Shown: positions 44,571-53,621, numbered from the stretch's first letter. The stretch: DNA of 64,000 nucleotides from Frateuria sp. Soil773 (GCF_001428405.1 NZ_LMSL01000039.1:199152-263151), one strand, 5' to 3'. The notes: generated from the sequence alone by a model not told the origin. Translations and numbers: made by a program.

Positions 44571-45398
44571 TTATCCCCGTGCCGTGAATGGCACGGGCCG
44601 AAACGTCAGCCATTCCACTCCATCCACCGACAGCCGTTCGATGCTCAGCACATAGCCGGGCAGCGACTGCTGCGCCACCAAGGCGCGCAGGTCGTAGGCA
44701 AAGTCCGAGTAGCGCGCGGCGCTCCCGGACTTGCGGTGCAGGTGTCGAAAATCGAATTGCCAGCCACTGTGCTGGCGTCCGCCGTGCTTGCGCGCCAAGC
44801 GGTATAGCCAGCGTTCGATGCCGCCCGTGATCCGGAAGTACGCCGGGTCGATGGTCAGCACCAGCGCGGCGTCGAGCACGCCCGCGTAGAACCAGTCCGG
44901 CAGGATCAGCTCGATGCCCAGCGGCGTGCCGCGCGCATCGGCACGCTCCTTCCACTCGTTGATCCACGAGAAGCGATGCAGGCGCCGGCCGGTCGTCTCG
45001 CGGATGGATGTGGCTACGGTGGTCGATTGCAGCCGATCCAGCGCGGCCTTGAGGCGCCGGTAGTCGCGCAGCGACGTGCCCCGGCCGATGAAGCGCAGGA
45101 TCTCGTAGGGCGTGGCCTGCATCAGCCGCGAGGTCGGAATGCCCGCATCGCGGGCTTCGACGATTTGGCTGGCGGCCCAGATCAAGATGTCCGCATCCCA
45201 GATGGTGGCGATGCCGTGCTCGGCCGTCCCTTCCACGCGAATGGTCACGCCGCCAGCCTGGAAGTCGATCGGCGTCGTGCGCCGCGACTTCGCCAGCGAG
45301 AAGAACGGAAAGGCCATCAGATCCTGGCTGTCGCGCGGAGCCATGTCGCCCGGCAGCGCACGGAACGGTACAAGCGGTTCGCATGCGGGCCGGGACAT
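44571..45398 (-). CDS. repA: Replication initiator protein A (RepA)
   Basis: The 275-residue protein (MSRPACEPLVPFRALPGDMA ...) matches RPA-type initiators: FFSLAKSRRTTPIDFQAGGV, ILIWAASQIVEARDAG, FIGRGTSLRDYRRLKAALDR and FDFRHLHRKSGSAARYSDFA. These fold as winged-helix domains that bind iterons. Its stop lies 23 bases from the iteron cluster. A later ATG (MAFPFFSLAKS) is possible. The open frame upstream of 45398 is not protein-like. Confidence 0.88.
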   Translation of the reverse strand: MSRPACEPLVPFRALPGDMAPRDSQDLMAFPFFSLAKSRRTTPIDFQAGGVTIRVEGTAEHGIATIWDADILIWAASQIVEARDAGIPTSRLMQATPYEILRFIGRGTSLRDYRRLKAALDRLQSTTVATSIRETTGRRLHRFSWINEWKERADARGTPLGIELILPDWFYAGVLDAALVLTIDPAYFRITGGIERWLYRLARKHGGRQHSGWQFDFRHLHRKSGSAARYSDFAYDLRALVAQQSLPGYVLSIERLSVDGVEWLTFRPVPFTARG

Positions 45399-45424
45399 GG
45401 CGATGGCCGCCGGCACGCGGCCGG

Positions 45425-45721
45425 TCAGCGCGCACGGCTGTCCGCCGCGTGGCACTCGGCGTACTCGGGATCGGATGTGGCCTCGAAGCTCCGCTGGTCG
45501 GCCCAGGCGTCGAGATCGGCGACGGCGTACATGACCCGCCGGCCAAACTTGCGGAAGCGCGGTCCGCCACCCAGCACACGCTGCTTTTCCAGCGTGCGCG
45601 GCGACAACCGCAGGTAGCCGGCCGCTTCGTCGTTGGTCAGGTAGCGCGGCGGTTGCGTGGTTGCGGCCGGTGGCAGCGCAGCAGTATGGGCGGCATAGGG
45701 CCGCACGGGAGCGGGTCGCAT
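45425..45721 (-). CDS. Helix-turn-helix (AlpA/excisionase-like) protein upstream of repA
   Basis: The 98-residue product has the MerR-like HTH_17 pattern RYLTNDEAAGYLRLSPRTLE, then GGGPRFRKFGRRVMYAVADL. GGAGG lies eight bases before the ATG at 45721. Such proteins usually precede repA in these elements and may regulate it; excisionase function is an alternative. Confidence 0.85.
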   Translation of the reverse strand: MRPAPVRPYAAHTAALPPAATTQPPRYLTNDEAAGYLRLSPRTLEKQRVLGGGPRFRKFGRRVMYAVADLDAWADQRSFEATSDPEYAECHAADSRAR

Positions 45722-45804
45722 GAGGGGAGCCTCCATCGGTTGAGGGCGCCAGCGGCCGCAGCACGGCCGGATGGGGGCAGTCTCGGGAAGGAACGGCGGT
45801 TTGC

Positions 45805-46563
45805 TCAGGGACGTTCTGCAGGCCCATGCAAACGTCCCTGTACGGCCGGCGCATGCTGCAGTAGGCGGCGGTAGCCGCCACGCATCAGCACTGCGCCGCG
45901 TTGCGCGAGGCGTCGCACATGGGCACGCAGTGCGCTGTCGGCATGCCAGTCGGCCGCAACCCGAACCGGCCCGTACAGCACTTCAGCCACCTCGCGTAGC
46001 GTCGCGCCCGCCAATGCGGCATCCAGCGCCTGCAAGGTGTGCGTCTCCAGCAGCGCGCCACGGCTGGGCCGTGCCCGGCTGCGAGACCACGGCACCGGGT
46101 CGCTGGCGAGGGGCGGCAACGCGGGATCGCCGCCGTGAACGGCCTGGACATAGGGCATACCTTGTTCCAGCGCCAAGGCGAGCGCGAAGCGCTGCCAGTG
46201 CCCCGGCGACCAGACGGTCAATGCCAGGTGCCGGCCATCGTGGAACAGCCGCTTGTGGCCGGCGACGCTCCAGAAGTCGAACCGCATGGCATCCGCGGCG
46301 GGCGCCAGATCGGGATGCAGCTGCACCACGCCCGCCGGTTCGGGATACCAGACCGGATGCGCATCGCGCGCATCCAGGTTGGGGTTTTCCAGCATGTGCA
46401 ATCCCCATCGTGCCACCGCGCCGGTACGGCCGTGATGGCGCCAGTCGCGGCGGTAGTCGGGATGGCGACGCAGGTATTCCCAGGCTAGTGCTGGGCCATC
46501 GAGATGCAGCACGTAGAGATAGGCGGCACTGGCGTGCCAGGCATAGGGGGCAGGACCGGTCAT
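45805..46563 (-). CDS. DUF2285 domain-containing protein
   Basis: The 252-residue protein starts MTGPAPYAWHASAAYLYVLH and has an N-terminal transcription-regulator-like segment (ALAWEYLRRHPDYRRDW) and a C-terminal DUF2285 domain (LDAALAGATLREVAEVLYGP ... RRLAQRGAVLMRGGYRRLLQ). DUF2285 proteins open the regulatory-replication operon in ICEs of this group; their function is unknown. The promoter should be in the region with palindromes at 46775-46815. Confidence 0.85.
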   Translation of the reverse strand: MTGPAPYAWHASAAYLYVLHLDGPALAWEYLRRHPDYRRDWRHHGRTGAVARWGLHMLENPNLDARDAHPVWYPEPAGVVQLHPDLAPAADAMRFDFWSVAGHKRLFHDGRHLALTVWSPGHWQRFALALALEQGMPYVQAVHGGDPALPPLASDPVPWSRSRARPSRGALLETHTLQALDAALAGATLREVAEVLYGPVRVAADWHADSALRAHVRRLAQRGAVLMRGGYRRLLQHAPAVQGRLHGPAERP

Positions 46564-46884
46564 GGCGCACCTCGATGGCAACGCAAGGCGTCGCGGCGGA
46601 CGCCGCGAACCGCGTGCGATCGTCAAAACGTCATGGCGACCGGGCTGGCTAGACGATGACCGTTTGGTTCCGGTCTACGGCGCGGCGCGTCCGGGTGCGG
46701 CGGTCGCGGGCGCTGTGTTCCGCGCTTCACCGGCCAGAGTGCATCGGACCGCGCTTTCGATATCGGCCGTTTACGTCAGGCACCTGACCTCTGGCGCAAC
46801 AATCGCGATTGTTGCCGTGTCGGTCTCGCGCAAGACCGAAAATGAGACAATGCACCGCACTTGCCTGCGCTGTGCCACTACCGA
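46564..46884. promoter_or_regulatory. Operator-rich intergenic region with perfect palindrome
   Basis: This 321-base gap upstream of the DUF2285-HTH-repA-parA operon contains a perfect 20-base palindrome at 46796-46815 (GCAACAATCG/CGATTGTTGC), a GTCAGG-CA-CCTGAC inverted repeat at 46775-46788 and a CGGTCT/AGACCG repeat just beyond. These are candidate operators for a KorA/KorB- or XRE-like regulator, or a centromere site. No gene is apparent. Confidence 0.6.
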
Positions 46885-47247
46885 TCAGTCGGGAATCGAG
46901 CCGTTAGCTCGGGCCAGCCGCGCGTACTCCGACAACCGCCGGGCCGGGCAGAAATACCGATCGCGCAACACCGGCCGATCCCGCGGGCCGACAATGGACG
47001 CCAAGGACGACAACCGCACGGTATCCAGTTCGGGCATGCCGATGCCGACATCGCAAAGCCCCCAAGCCGTGTCCCCATCGGCGGGATCGAGCGCGGCCAG
47101 CAACCAGGTAGCGTGCGCGTCCGGCGTGAACAGCTTGACGACCGGCATCGGATCGAAATCCCCTGCCGCAGCGCGAGCCTCGCCGTTCGCCAACAGCTGT
47201 GCACGCTCCTCGTCGGTCACGAGGGAATTCACGGTCACCGTCCCCAC
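46885..47247 (-). CDS. DUF2958 domain-containing protein
   Basis: A 120-residue protein: VNSLVTDEERAQLLANGEA, PVVKLFTPDAHATWLLAALD, DTAWGLCDVGIGMPELDTV, DRYFCPARRLSEYARLA. This is the DUF2958 family, frequent on conjugative elements, function unknown. I take the GTG at 47247 as start because GGGAGG lies eight bases upstream; the longer frame to 47319 has no binding site. Confidence 0.85.
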   Translation of the reverse strand: MGTVTVNSLVTDEERAQLLANGEARAAAGDFDPMPVVKLFTPDAHATWLLAALDPADGDTAWGLCDVGIGMPELDTVRLSSLASIVGPRDRPVLRDRYFCPARRLSEYARLARANGSIPD

Positions 47248-47604
47248 AAGATTGCCTCCCCCCGAGTATCGACCCCACCTATGCCGCTGCCGGTACCGCA
47301 CGGATACGCCACCGCGCATTCGTGCTTATGGACGGATGCACACATCCCCCACTCCGGCTCCGTGCTTTTGCGTGAAAGCACGGATGCACCTGCCTATGTA
47401 TCCGCGAAAGCGCACATGTGCGAAACCGCCTTGGTGGATTTCCGTAGAAGCACGCACGCGATTCCTCGGATGGGAAGGCATCCCCACAAGCGGATCGGCG
47501 CAAAGGCGCGGATACGGGAAATCAGCCTTGGCTAATGAACACTATAGATTGTAGCCCTATAGGACTCAATCGGCTGTCATCTTGATTTTTAGGGGAAACC
47601 CCAG
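47248..47604. other. Intergenic region between DUF2958 and the XRE gene
   Basis: No gene is seen. A perfect 8-base-arm hairpin CGTGCTTT/AAAGCACG lies at 47361-47382. Nearer the XRE start, CTATAG (47542-47547) and the palindrome CCTATAGG (47556-47563) are spaced by about one helical turn and a half, suitable as an autoregulatory operator of the divergent or downstream regulator. Confidence 0.45.
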
Positions 47605-47907
47605 GTGGCGGCCAAGCTCGGACTCGCGGCGGCATTGAAGACGGTCAGGAAAGCGCGTGGCTTGAGCCAGGAAGCGTTTTCCGACGTGTCCAGCCGCACG
47701 TATCTGAGCACGCTGGAGCGCGACCTGAAAAGTCCCACTCTGCACAAGCTGGCCGCGCTATGCGAGGTCATGGGCATCCACCCGCTCACGCTGCTGACGC
47801 TGGCCTATGCCGGCGCAAACGACCGCAAGACCGAGCAACTGTTGGAGCAGGTACGTCGGGAACTGCAAGAGATGGTCATAGCAGCGCGGACCACCGCGCA
47901 CCATTGA
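47605..47907 (+). CDS. XRE-family transcriptional regulator
   Basis: The 100-residue protein is a single HTH_3 domain: LGLAAALKTVRKARGLSQEA, VSSRTYLSTLERDLKSPTLH, KLAALCEVMGIHPLTLLTLA. A GTG start follows AGGGG. It is the first plus-strand gene after the replication block and is oriented towards the TIR gene. It may bind the CTATAG/CCTATAGG sites upstream. Confidence 0.88.
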   Translation: MAAKLGLAAALKTVRKARGLSQEAFSDVSSRTYLSTLERDLKSPTLHKLAALCEVMGIHPLTLLTLAYAGANDRKTEQLLEQVRRELQEMVIAARTTAHH

Positions 47908-48043
47908 TTCCGGGTCAATTGAACCCGATGGACCCAACGGGGCCACACGCTGTTCACGCGCCAAGGCAGTCCCTCTTTGATCGATACGCAAGGCCACGCT
48001 TTGGCGCTCTGCGTGCCACGGTTTCATGTTGAATAGGACGCCC

Positions 48044-49156
48044 ATGAAAAGAGTGCTCACTGTTGGTCTGAAATATTCCGGCACCGCGATCGATGGCGTT
48101 GAATTCGACAACCTCGGGTTGTGCCAACCGTCCGTTGATCAGGAACGCGCAGCGTTCGCCCTGTACGAATACGATGTCATCGTCATTCATCCAAAGAGCT
48201 ATTCGCACTTCCTGTTCGGAGAGGAAGGCGAGTTCTCCAACTCTCCCAACGAGCTCGGTGATCTGAAGAGGAAGAAGGACCAGTACGACCTCGATACGGT
48301 ATTCGACAGTACGGATAGGGAGAAAGAGCTTGAGGCCGCCATCGCCGCTGGTGCGACGGTCGTCTGGTGCCTCGCCGAGCCCAAGCGAATGAATTTCTTC
48401 GGCTATCGGGAAACCTCATACGGTTACGCCGCGCCTGCAGTAGCAAAACTGGTCAAGCGCGGCGATCTCCAGCTCAAGAAAGGTCGACGGATGGGTGCTA
48501 TTGACCACGAAAGTCCGTTTGCGCGGTACTTTGCTTCCTTGGCTACAGCTGGATGGAGCCTTTGTCTGGCCGATGATGACCATGAGGGCTACGTCTCCAT
48601 CGCGTCCACACCCGAGGGCTACAGTCTGGGCGGACGCGTTGCCATCGGCTCGACAGCCGGCTGGCTCGTCACTCCGCCCTCCTCCGAAGCCGCCACCAAC
48701 AGGCTTATTCTCGATGCCGTCGAGTTGGTGAAAGCAGATCCCCATCAGGAAAAGTATCACGGGATTTTTCTGAGCCACACCAGTGCGGACAAACCATTCG
48801 TCCGGCAGCTTCGCAAGGATCTTCTCGAACACGGGGTACCTCAAGTGTGGGTGGATGAAGCCGAGATCGATGTCGGCGATTCGCTCACGGCAAAGATCGA
48901 AGAAGGTATGAAAGAGACCCGCTACATCGGGGTCGTATTATCCGCGAAATCCATTGATGCGCCGTGGGTCAAGAAGGAACTCGATATTGCGATCAACCGT
49001 GAAATCGCCAGCGGTGAAGTCGTCGTGCTTCCATTGCTGTATGAGAAATGCCAGCTCCCCGCCTTTCTGCAGGGCAAGCTCTACGCGGACTTCACCAGCT
49101 CAGAGGAATATGCCATCGGGTTGGCCAAACTATTGAGGCGACTGCGGATCAAGTAG
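48044..49156 (+). CDS. TIR-domain protein, probable defence effector
   Basis: The 370-residue protein has an N-terminal region of about 235 residues that I do not recognise and a C-terminal TIR domain from about residue 238 (GIFLSHTSADKPFVRQLRKD, VWVDEAEIDVGDSL). The catalytic glutamate of TIR NADases aligns with Glu312 in APWVKKELDIAI (W-x3-E). Bacterial TIR proteins deplete NAD or make cyclic signals on phage infection. The ATG at 48044 follows AGGA; base use is less GC-rich than the neighbouring backbone. The N-terminal part probably senses the trigger. Confidence 0.85.
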   Translation: MKRVLTVGLKYSGTAIDGVEFDNLGLCQPSVDQERAAFALYEYDVIVIHPKSYSHFLFGEEGEFSNSPNELGDLKRKKDQYDLDTVFDSTDREKELEAAIAAGATVVWCLAEPKRMNFFGYRETSYGYAAPAVAKLVKRGDLQLKKGRRMGAIDHESPFARYFASLATAGWSLCLADDDHEGYVSIASTPEGYSLGGRVAIGSTAGWLVTPPSSEAATNRLILDAVELVKADPHQEKYHGIFLSHTSADKPFVRQLRKDLLEHGVPQVWVDEAEIDVGDSLTAKIEEGMKETRYIGVVLSAKSIDAPWVKKELDIAINREIASGEVVVLPLLYEKCQLPAFLQGKLYADFTSSEEYAIGLAKLLRRLRIK

Positions 49157-49217
49157 CGGCAAGCCATGCCGGCATCAAGACTGCTATCCCTTATGGTATG
49201 GCAAGTGCAGCGCGCAG

Positions 49218-49310
49218 GCGTCAGCGATGAAAGCCCGAACGGGGCGAGACGCCACTGGCGGCTCGATGCGTAGCACGCCAACGCGCCCCGGCATCGCCGG
49301 GAGACGCACG
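49218..49310 (+). ncRNA. Structured leader RNA candidate, copy 1
   Basis: Two hairpins are separated by a conserved linker. Hairpin 1 is CGAG-a-CGCC-act-GGCG-g-CTCG (49245-49265); hairpin 2 is CCCGGC-atc-GCCGGG (49287-49301) inside GCG/CGC. The linker reads GATGCGTAGCACGCCA and the element ends GACGCACG. The same architecture with different but still paired stem bases occurs at 58298-58416, each time just before a paralogous gene. It could be a member of the radC RNA motif class, which is known from integrative elements. Confidence 0.7.
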
Positions 49311-49338
49311 CATGCATGACACGCTCTACGATGATGGT

Positions 49339-50004
49339 ATGGAGAAAGAAAACCCGAATCCGGATGATCCGCTGGAACGTATGCTCCATCGCTCCGGCGA
49401 ACTGCACGAGAAGCTGCTGTCATTGCTTGATGGTGCGGAGTTCGATGGTTCGCTCCGCGGCGAAGCTGCTTTCGGCATGTGTTTCGTCGCGCTGGAGCAC
49501 GGAGCCGCACTGCGGGCGTTGATGGCATTCGGGCTTCCCAACTCGGCCGTCAGCCTGATGCGTCTGCAGTTTGAGGCGCTCACCCGTGCCATGTGGCTGA
49601 TCTATGCGGCCAGCGACCAAGCCATCGCCAAGCTGCTGGCTCCGCTCACACTGGAGAGCGAACAGGCGGCGAAAAACCTGCCAGGCGCCAGCGAAATGAT
49701 CAACCAGATCGGCAAGCGGGTCGGCCAAGGCGTCCCGGTCGCTGCGCATCAGATGCTAGTGCGCTTCAAGAACGTATCGTGGCATGCGATGAACTCGTTC
49801 GTGCATGGCGGCATCCACCCACTACGTCGCAGTGCGGAGGGCTTCCCGGTTCATCTTGCCCTGCAGGTCCTACGCAACGGCAACGGCCTGACGACAATGA
49901 CCGGCATGGCGCTCGCGATCCTGACTGGCGATGAGGCCATCGCCAAGCCAATGACCAAGATCCAGCCCGAATTCGCGGACTGCCTACCCGATCTGCTGGA
50001 GTAG
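49339..50004 (+). CDS. Conserved helical protein of unknown function (paralogue 1)
   Basis: A 221-residue, mainly helical protein: DPLERMLHRSGELHEKLLSL, LMRLQFEALTRAMWLIYAAS, WHAMNSFVHGGIHPLRR. The pattern is that of proteins annotated DUF6988/DUF5677, function unknown (assignment unverified). The start at 49339 is set by alignment with the paralogue at 58436; an ATG at 49312 would sit two bases after the RNA element. No Shine-Dalgarno sequence is visible, which suggests that the leader element governs translation. Confidence 0.75.
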   Translation: MEKENPNPDDPLERMLHRSGELHEKLLSLLDGAEFDGSLRGEAAFGMCFVALEHGAALRALMAFGLPNSAVSLMRLQFEALTRAMWLIYAASDQAIAKLLAPLTLESEQAAKNLPGASEMINQIGKRVGQGVPVAAHQMLVRFKNVSWHAMNSFVHGGIHPLRRSAEGFPVHLALQVLRNGNGLTTMTGMALAILTGDEAIAKPMTKIQPEFADCLPDLLE

Positions 50005-50027
50005 ATGGGGCAGACCAAATAGAAGTT

Positions 50028-50052
50028 GCGCCCCGCCACGAGGGCGGGGCGC
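50028..50052. terminator. GC-rich stem-loop between convergent genes
   Basis: CGCCCCGCC (50029-50037) pairs perfectly with GGCGGGGCG (50043-50051) around a five-base loop. It lies between the convergent ends of the helical-protein gene and the DUF736 gene and could terminate both, though no strong T run follows. Confidence 0.5.
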
Positions 50053-50064
50053 GTGAGACGGCCG

Positions 50065-50379
50065 TCAGGCCGCCTGCGGTTTGCTGCGCGACCAGATCAG
50101 GCGGTGCACGCCGCCCTCGTCCTCGATCAGGCGGGCGTAGATCGGTGCCGGGAACGAAGGATCGTCGAGGGTCACGGACAGGTAGTCCCGCCCGGCCTCG
50201 CTGGTCTTCTTCCACGCCGCGCCGATGTCGTGACCGGCCGCCTGCAGGCGGAAGTCGGGGGCGTTCTCGCTGTCGCCCTTGTCGTTGGGAACCAACTTGG
50301 CCTTGGCGTTGAGCGTCAGGGTGCGGAGCGTGCCGGTGAAGCCATCTTTCTCTGCGGTGAAGTTGCCGATGTTTGCCAT
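50065..50379 (-). CDS. DUF736 domain-containing protein
   Basis: A 104-residue protein beginning [20 protein letters not shown] with [19 protein letters not shown] and [19 protein letters not shown], the DUF736 signature. DUF736 proteins are abundant single-domain proteins of plasmids and ICEs with unknown role. GGAGAA lies upstream of the ATG at 50379. Confidence 0.9.
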   Translation of the reverse strand: MANIGNFTAEKDGFTGTLRTLTLNAKAKLVPNDKGDSENAPDFRLQAAGHDIGAAWKKTSEAGRDYLSVTLDDPSFPAPIYARLIEDEGGVHRLIWSRSKPQAA

Positions 50380-51123
50380 GATGTTTTCTCCTTTCGGGTT
50401 GAACAAGGTCGCGCCCATCGCGTCCTTGTTGTGAACCGGCCGGCGAGGGATGGGCTGGCCGCACCGCGCAGCGGGCGCAACACCGTGGAGCACCTGGAAG
50501 CGAAAGGAATTTGCTGCGCGAGGAAGCCGCGCAGCGGCGGGGAAATTGCTTTCGCTGGAAGGTTGCGGCCATGAAGCCCAAGGCGCAGCCGCGCCCTCGC
50601 CAGGATTCACAACGAGACAAGGACGCAGGGGCCGCCCGCTCCCGAGAGGAGATAGGGCCGACTCAGCTTCTCCACGCGACGGCTTCACCGGCTCGCGCCC
50701 TGACGCGGGCAAGGCCGACCCTCCAACGGCGAGGGCGACAGCGAGAGCGCCCCGCACCGCAGCTTGCGGCGACGTGCTTGAGGCGTGGCGTGGAAGCTCC
50801 ATGAAACAAGGCCGGGTGGCATGTCGGTGAACCGTCCTTCGTGACGATTAGGCAACCAGCCGGCAGCGTCGGGGACGGCATGCTCAGGCACAACCTGCTG
50901 CAGCAAGCGGGGACGTAGCGCTACAAGCCCGCCCATGGCGGTGGAGCGCATGGATCCCCGGCAAGCGGAGCGCGCAGTGCCGCAGGCGCGAAGGCGTGAG
51001 GGATCGAAGCCGGATGGCCGTGACGGCACTGCCGGCACGGGGCGCAGCCCGAGAGCCCGGCGGCGCGCAAGCGCCGCCACGCCCTGTACCCGCACACGGA
51101 CCGACTACGCCGAAGCGAACTCG
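50380..51123. other. Long intergenic region upstream of DUF736
   Basis: Several open frames cross this 744-base, very GC-rich stretch, but all have arginine/alanine-rich shadow composition and no ribosome binding sites. I see no RNA gene or clear repeat. It probably holds the DUF736 promoter and leader. Confidence 0.45.
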
Positions 51124-51693
51124 CTACAGGATGAAGCTGCCCTGGTCGGCATAACCGTGCGGCTCGATCACCACCGCGGCCACGCGCGCCTGCACGGCGC
51201 GTTTGCATGAAAAGTCCTCGCCGCCATCCTGTATCCACGCGCCGAGCCGGCGTTCCAGCCAGCCATGAGCGACCGCTGCACCGTCCTTGATGCCACCGCA
51301 ATTGTCGGCCTCGATTTGCGCATGGCGCGGGTGGAGCAACACATGGATCGACAGCTCATCACCGCTAACGGCGGCCACAGCTGCAGTCGCCGGCAGACCG
51401 CCGTCGAAAGCAAAGCGGTACAAACCGCGCACGCCGCCGCTGTTCTTCGGATCAGCGCCCGGCCACCAGTCTTCGCTCGGCGAAAGCCCGAACAGGTGCT
51501 GTTCCAGGTCGGCGTTGATCGCCGCGATCATCAGGTTACGCCAGCCAAACCAGCGCACCCCACGCTGCTTGCGCAACGGATAGGTCTTGAACGGTGACCA
51601 GGAGCGATCCAGCTCGGGCAACAGATGCAGATCTGCCGGCGCGTTGTAACCTAGTTGCCTTACAAGTACCCAAGCGCTGTCGCCGGCGCTGAC
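51124..51693 (-). pseudogene. 5'-truncated conserved ICE gene, product unknown
   Basis: The frame reads as convincing protein (WVLVRQLGYNAPADLHLLPE, FKTYPLRKQRGVRWFGWRNL, GVRGLYRFAFDGGLPATAAV, VAAVVIEPHGYADQGSFIL) but has no ATG or GTG start before an in-frame stop at 51694-51696; only TTG/CTG codons are available (for example 51621). The N-terminal part appears lost where the antiporter segment begins. I do not recognise the family. Confidence 0.6.
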
Positions 51694-51730
51694 CTATTGC
51701 AGAATTGGCCTCTCTGTCAGGCGGACTACC

Positions 51731-52978
51731 ATGGCTCACACGCCCCTGCTGCTCCAACTCGTCATCATCCTCACCACAGCCCGGCTCTGCGGCTTGCTGC
51801 TGCGCTACGTCGGCCAACCGCCCGTGATCGGCGAGATGGTGGCGGGACTGCTGCTCGGCCCTATCGTCTTAGGTACATGGTTTCCCGGGTTCCACGCGCA
51901 ATTGTTCGCGAAAGAAGCACTGCCGCCACTGACGTCGCTATCGACGCTGGGCCTTGTGCTCTTCATGTTCATCGTCGGCGTAGAACTGCGTGCGCCAAAC
52001 GGCGTCCGCGCACAGTTTCGCGAAGCCGGAGCGGTGGGCATCATGAGCGTCCTGATGCCGATCGCACTGGGCCTCGGTGTCGCGCCGTTGGTTTACCCAC
52101 TGGCGCCGAAGGGCGTGGCGTTCTGGCCGTTCGCACTGTTCATGGCGGCAGCGATGTCGATCACGGCCTTCCCGGTGCTCGCGCGCATCCTGAAAGACCG
52201 CGACCTTACGCAAACGCGCATCGGCCGCCTCGCGCTGGCGAGCGCCGCGATCACCGACGTATTTGCATGGATCCTGCTCGCCCTCGTTGTCGCACTGCTC
52301 GGCTCGCATACCGGCTTAAACGGCTTTCTGAAGACCACGATCGGCATGGTGGCGATGTGTGTCGTCGTCTTCGGAGTCTTGCGCCCCGTCTACGCTTGGT
52401 TACTCGCGCGTTACGCTGGCGACGGTAGGCCAACGCTGATGCTGCTGACGACACTGATGGTTGGCCTGTTCGGCTGCGCGGCGGCCACCCAGTGGCTCGG
52501 CCTGCACGAGGTTTTCGGTGCGTTCCTGTTTGGCGCTTGTTTGCCGCGTGACGATCGATTGCTCAAGTACCTGATGGAACGCGTCGAGTACGTCGCCATC
52601 GTCGTGCTGATGCCGATCTTCTTTGCGCTTGCCGGGCTCAACACCACGCGCGACGCATTCGTCGGCGCGGGTTTAGGGGCAATGACCGTCATCGTGGGTG
52701 CGGCGATCCTCGGGAAGGTGCTCGGCGGTGCGGCGGGCGCGCGCATCGCCCGTCACTCCTGGCGTGACAGCTTCGCGATCGGGTCATTGATGAACGCACG
52801 CGGCCTGATGGAGCTGATCGTGATGAAGATCGGCCTCGACGCCGGCGTCATCGGGCCCGCACTGTTCACGATGCTGCTCGTGATGGCGTTGACTACCACG
52901 ATCGCGACGTCACCGCTGGTCATGTTGTTCGCTGGCAAACGTGCCGATGAACCATATGGCCCTGTTAACAGAGTCTGA
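51731..52978 (+). CDS. CPA2-family cation:proton antiporter (Kef-type membrane domain)
   Basis: The 415-residue protein has about 12 membrane segments and the CPA2 antiporter pattern: YVGQPPVIGEMVAGLLLGP, LFMFIVGVELR, MSITAFPVLARILKDRDL, SAAITDVFAW with the transport aspartate, and MNARGLMELIV. It lacks the C-terminal TrkA-N domain of KefB/C, so it is probably a Na+/H+ or K+/H+ exchanger. It sits alone in plus orientation between a truncated gene and the MerR gene. Confidence 0.88.
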   Translation: MAHTPLLLQLVIILTTARLCGLLLRYVGQPPVIGEMVAGLLLGPIVLGTWFPGFHAQLFAKEALPPLTSLSTLGLVLFMFIVGVELRAPNGVRAQFREAGAVGIMSVLMPIALGLGVAPLVYPLAPKGVAFWPFALFMAAAMSITAFPVLARILKDRDLTQTRIGRLALASAAITDVFAWILLALVVALLGSHTGLNGFLKTTIGMVAMCVVVFGVLRPVYAWLLARYAGDGRPTLMLLTTLMVGLFGCAAATQWLGLHEVFGAFLFGACLPRDDRLLKYLMERVEYVAIVVLMPIFFALAGLNTTRDAFVGAGLGAMTVIVGAAILGKVLGGAAGARIARHSWRDSFAIGSLMNARGLMELIVMKIGLDAGVIGPALFTMLLVMALTTTIATSPLVMLFAGKRADEPYGPVNRV

Positions 52979-53217
52979 GTTCGCCTTGCTACGGCCAACT
53001 GGTCAAGCCGCCTTATGGCCAGTCTTGGTGTCTGGATCTTCGGGCTGCATGGCAACCTCGATCTAATTCGACCCGCATGGACCCCTGCTGTTGAGCCAAG
53101 CCCGCCCATTACGGTGAGCGCTGCGCGGTACGGCAAGTGAGGTCACCGCACCACAATCGCGGAAGGCGCTATGAAAGCGACCGCGGGTTCGCCATCTGCA
53201 TTTCGCTTTATGAAAAT

Positions 53218-53619
53218 TCAGATCCTCGGTGTCAGTGCATCAATGATTCTGCATTCTGCGATCCGGCCACCTTTGCACGACACGAGCAGGTCGGAAAGCT
53301 CCTTGCGCAGCCGCATCAGGTCGGCAACTTTCCGATCGATCTCGGCAAGATGCGTCGCGGCAAGCGCGTCGACCGAGGCGCAGTCGGCATCACGTTGTTC
53401 GGCAAGACCGAGAAGCCCGCGCACCTGATCGAGCGAGAACCCAAGGTTGCGTGCGCGGCGAATGAAGCTCAGCCGGGCTAGCGCAGCGGGCGCATAGAGG
53501 CGGTAATTCCCGGCAGTACGCGATACCGCTGGCATCAGCCCTTGCTTCTCATACCAGCGAATCGTTTCGACCTTGGTATCGGTAGCGCGCGCCAGATCGC
53601 CGATGCGGTAGTGATCCAT
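53218..53619 (-). CDS. MerR-family metal sensor (CadR/PbrR/ZntR-like)
   Basis: The 133-residue regulator has the MerR HTH (YRIGDLARATDTKVETIRWY EKQGL) and helices ending in a metal-binding end. Candidate ligands are Cys in DADCASVDAL, in LVSCKGGR and in AECRIID, the spacing of Cd/Pb/Zn sensors. The gene diverges from the CDF transporter gene, and the operator between them is a textbook MerR-type promoter. Confidence 0.88.
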   Translation of the reverse strand: MDHYRIGDLARATDTKVETIRWYEKQGLMPAVSRTAGNYRLYAPAALARLSFIRRARNLGFSLDQVRGLLGLAEQRDADCASVDALAATHLAEIDRKVADLMRLRKELSDLLVSCKGGRIAECRIIDALTPRI

Positions 53620-53621
53620 GA

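Noticed and set aside
50380-51123. Several open frames upstream of DUF736
   Set aside because: All have shadow composition; none has a binding site or family resemblance.
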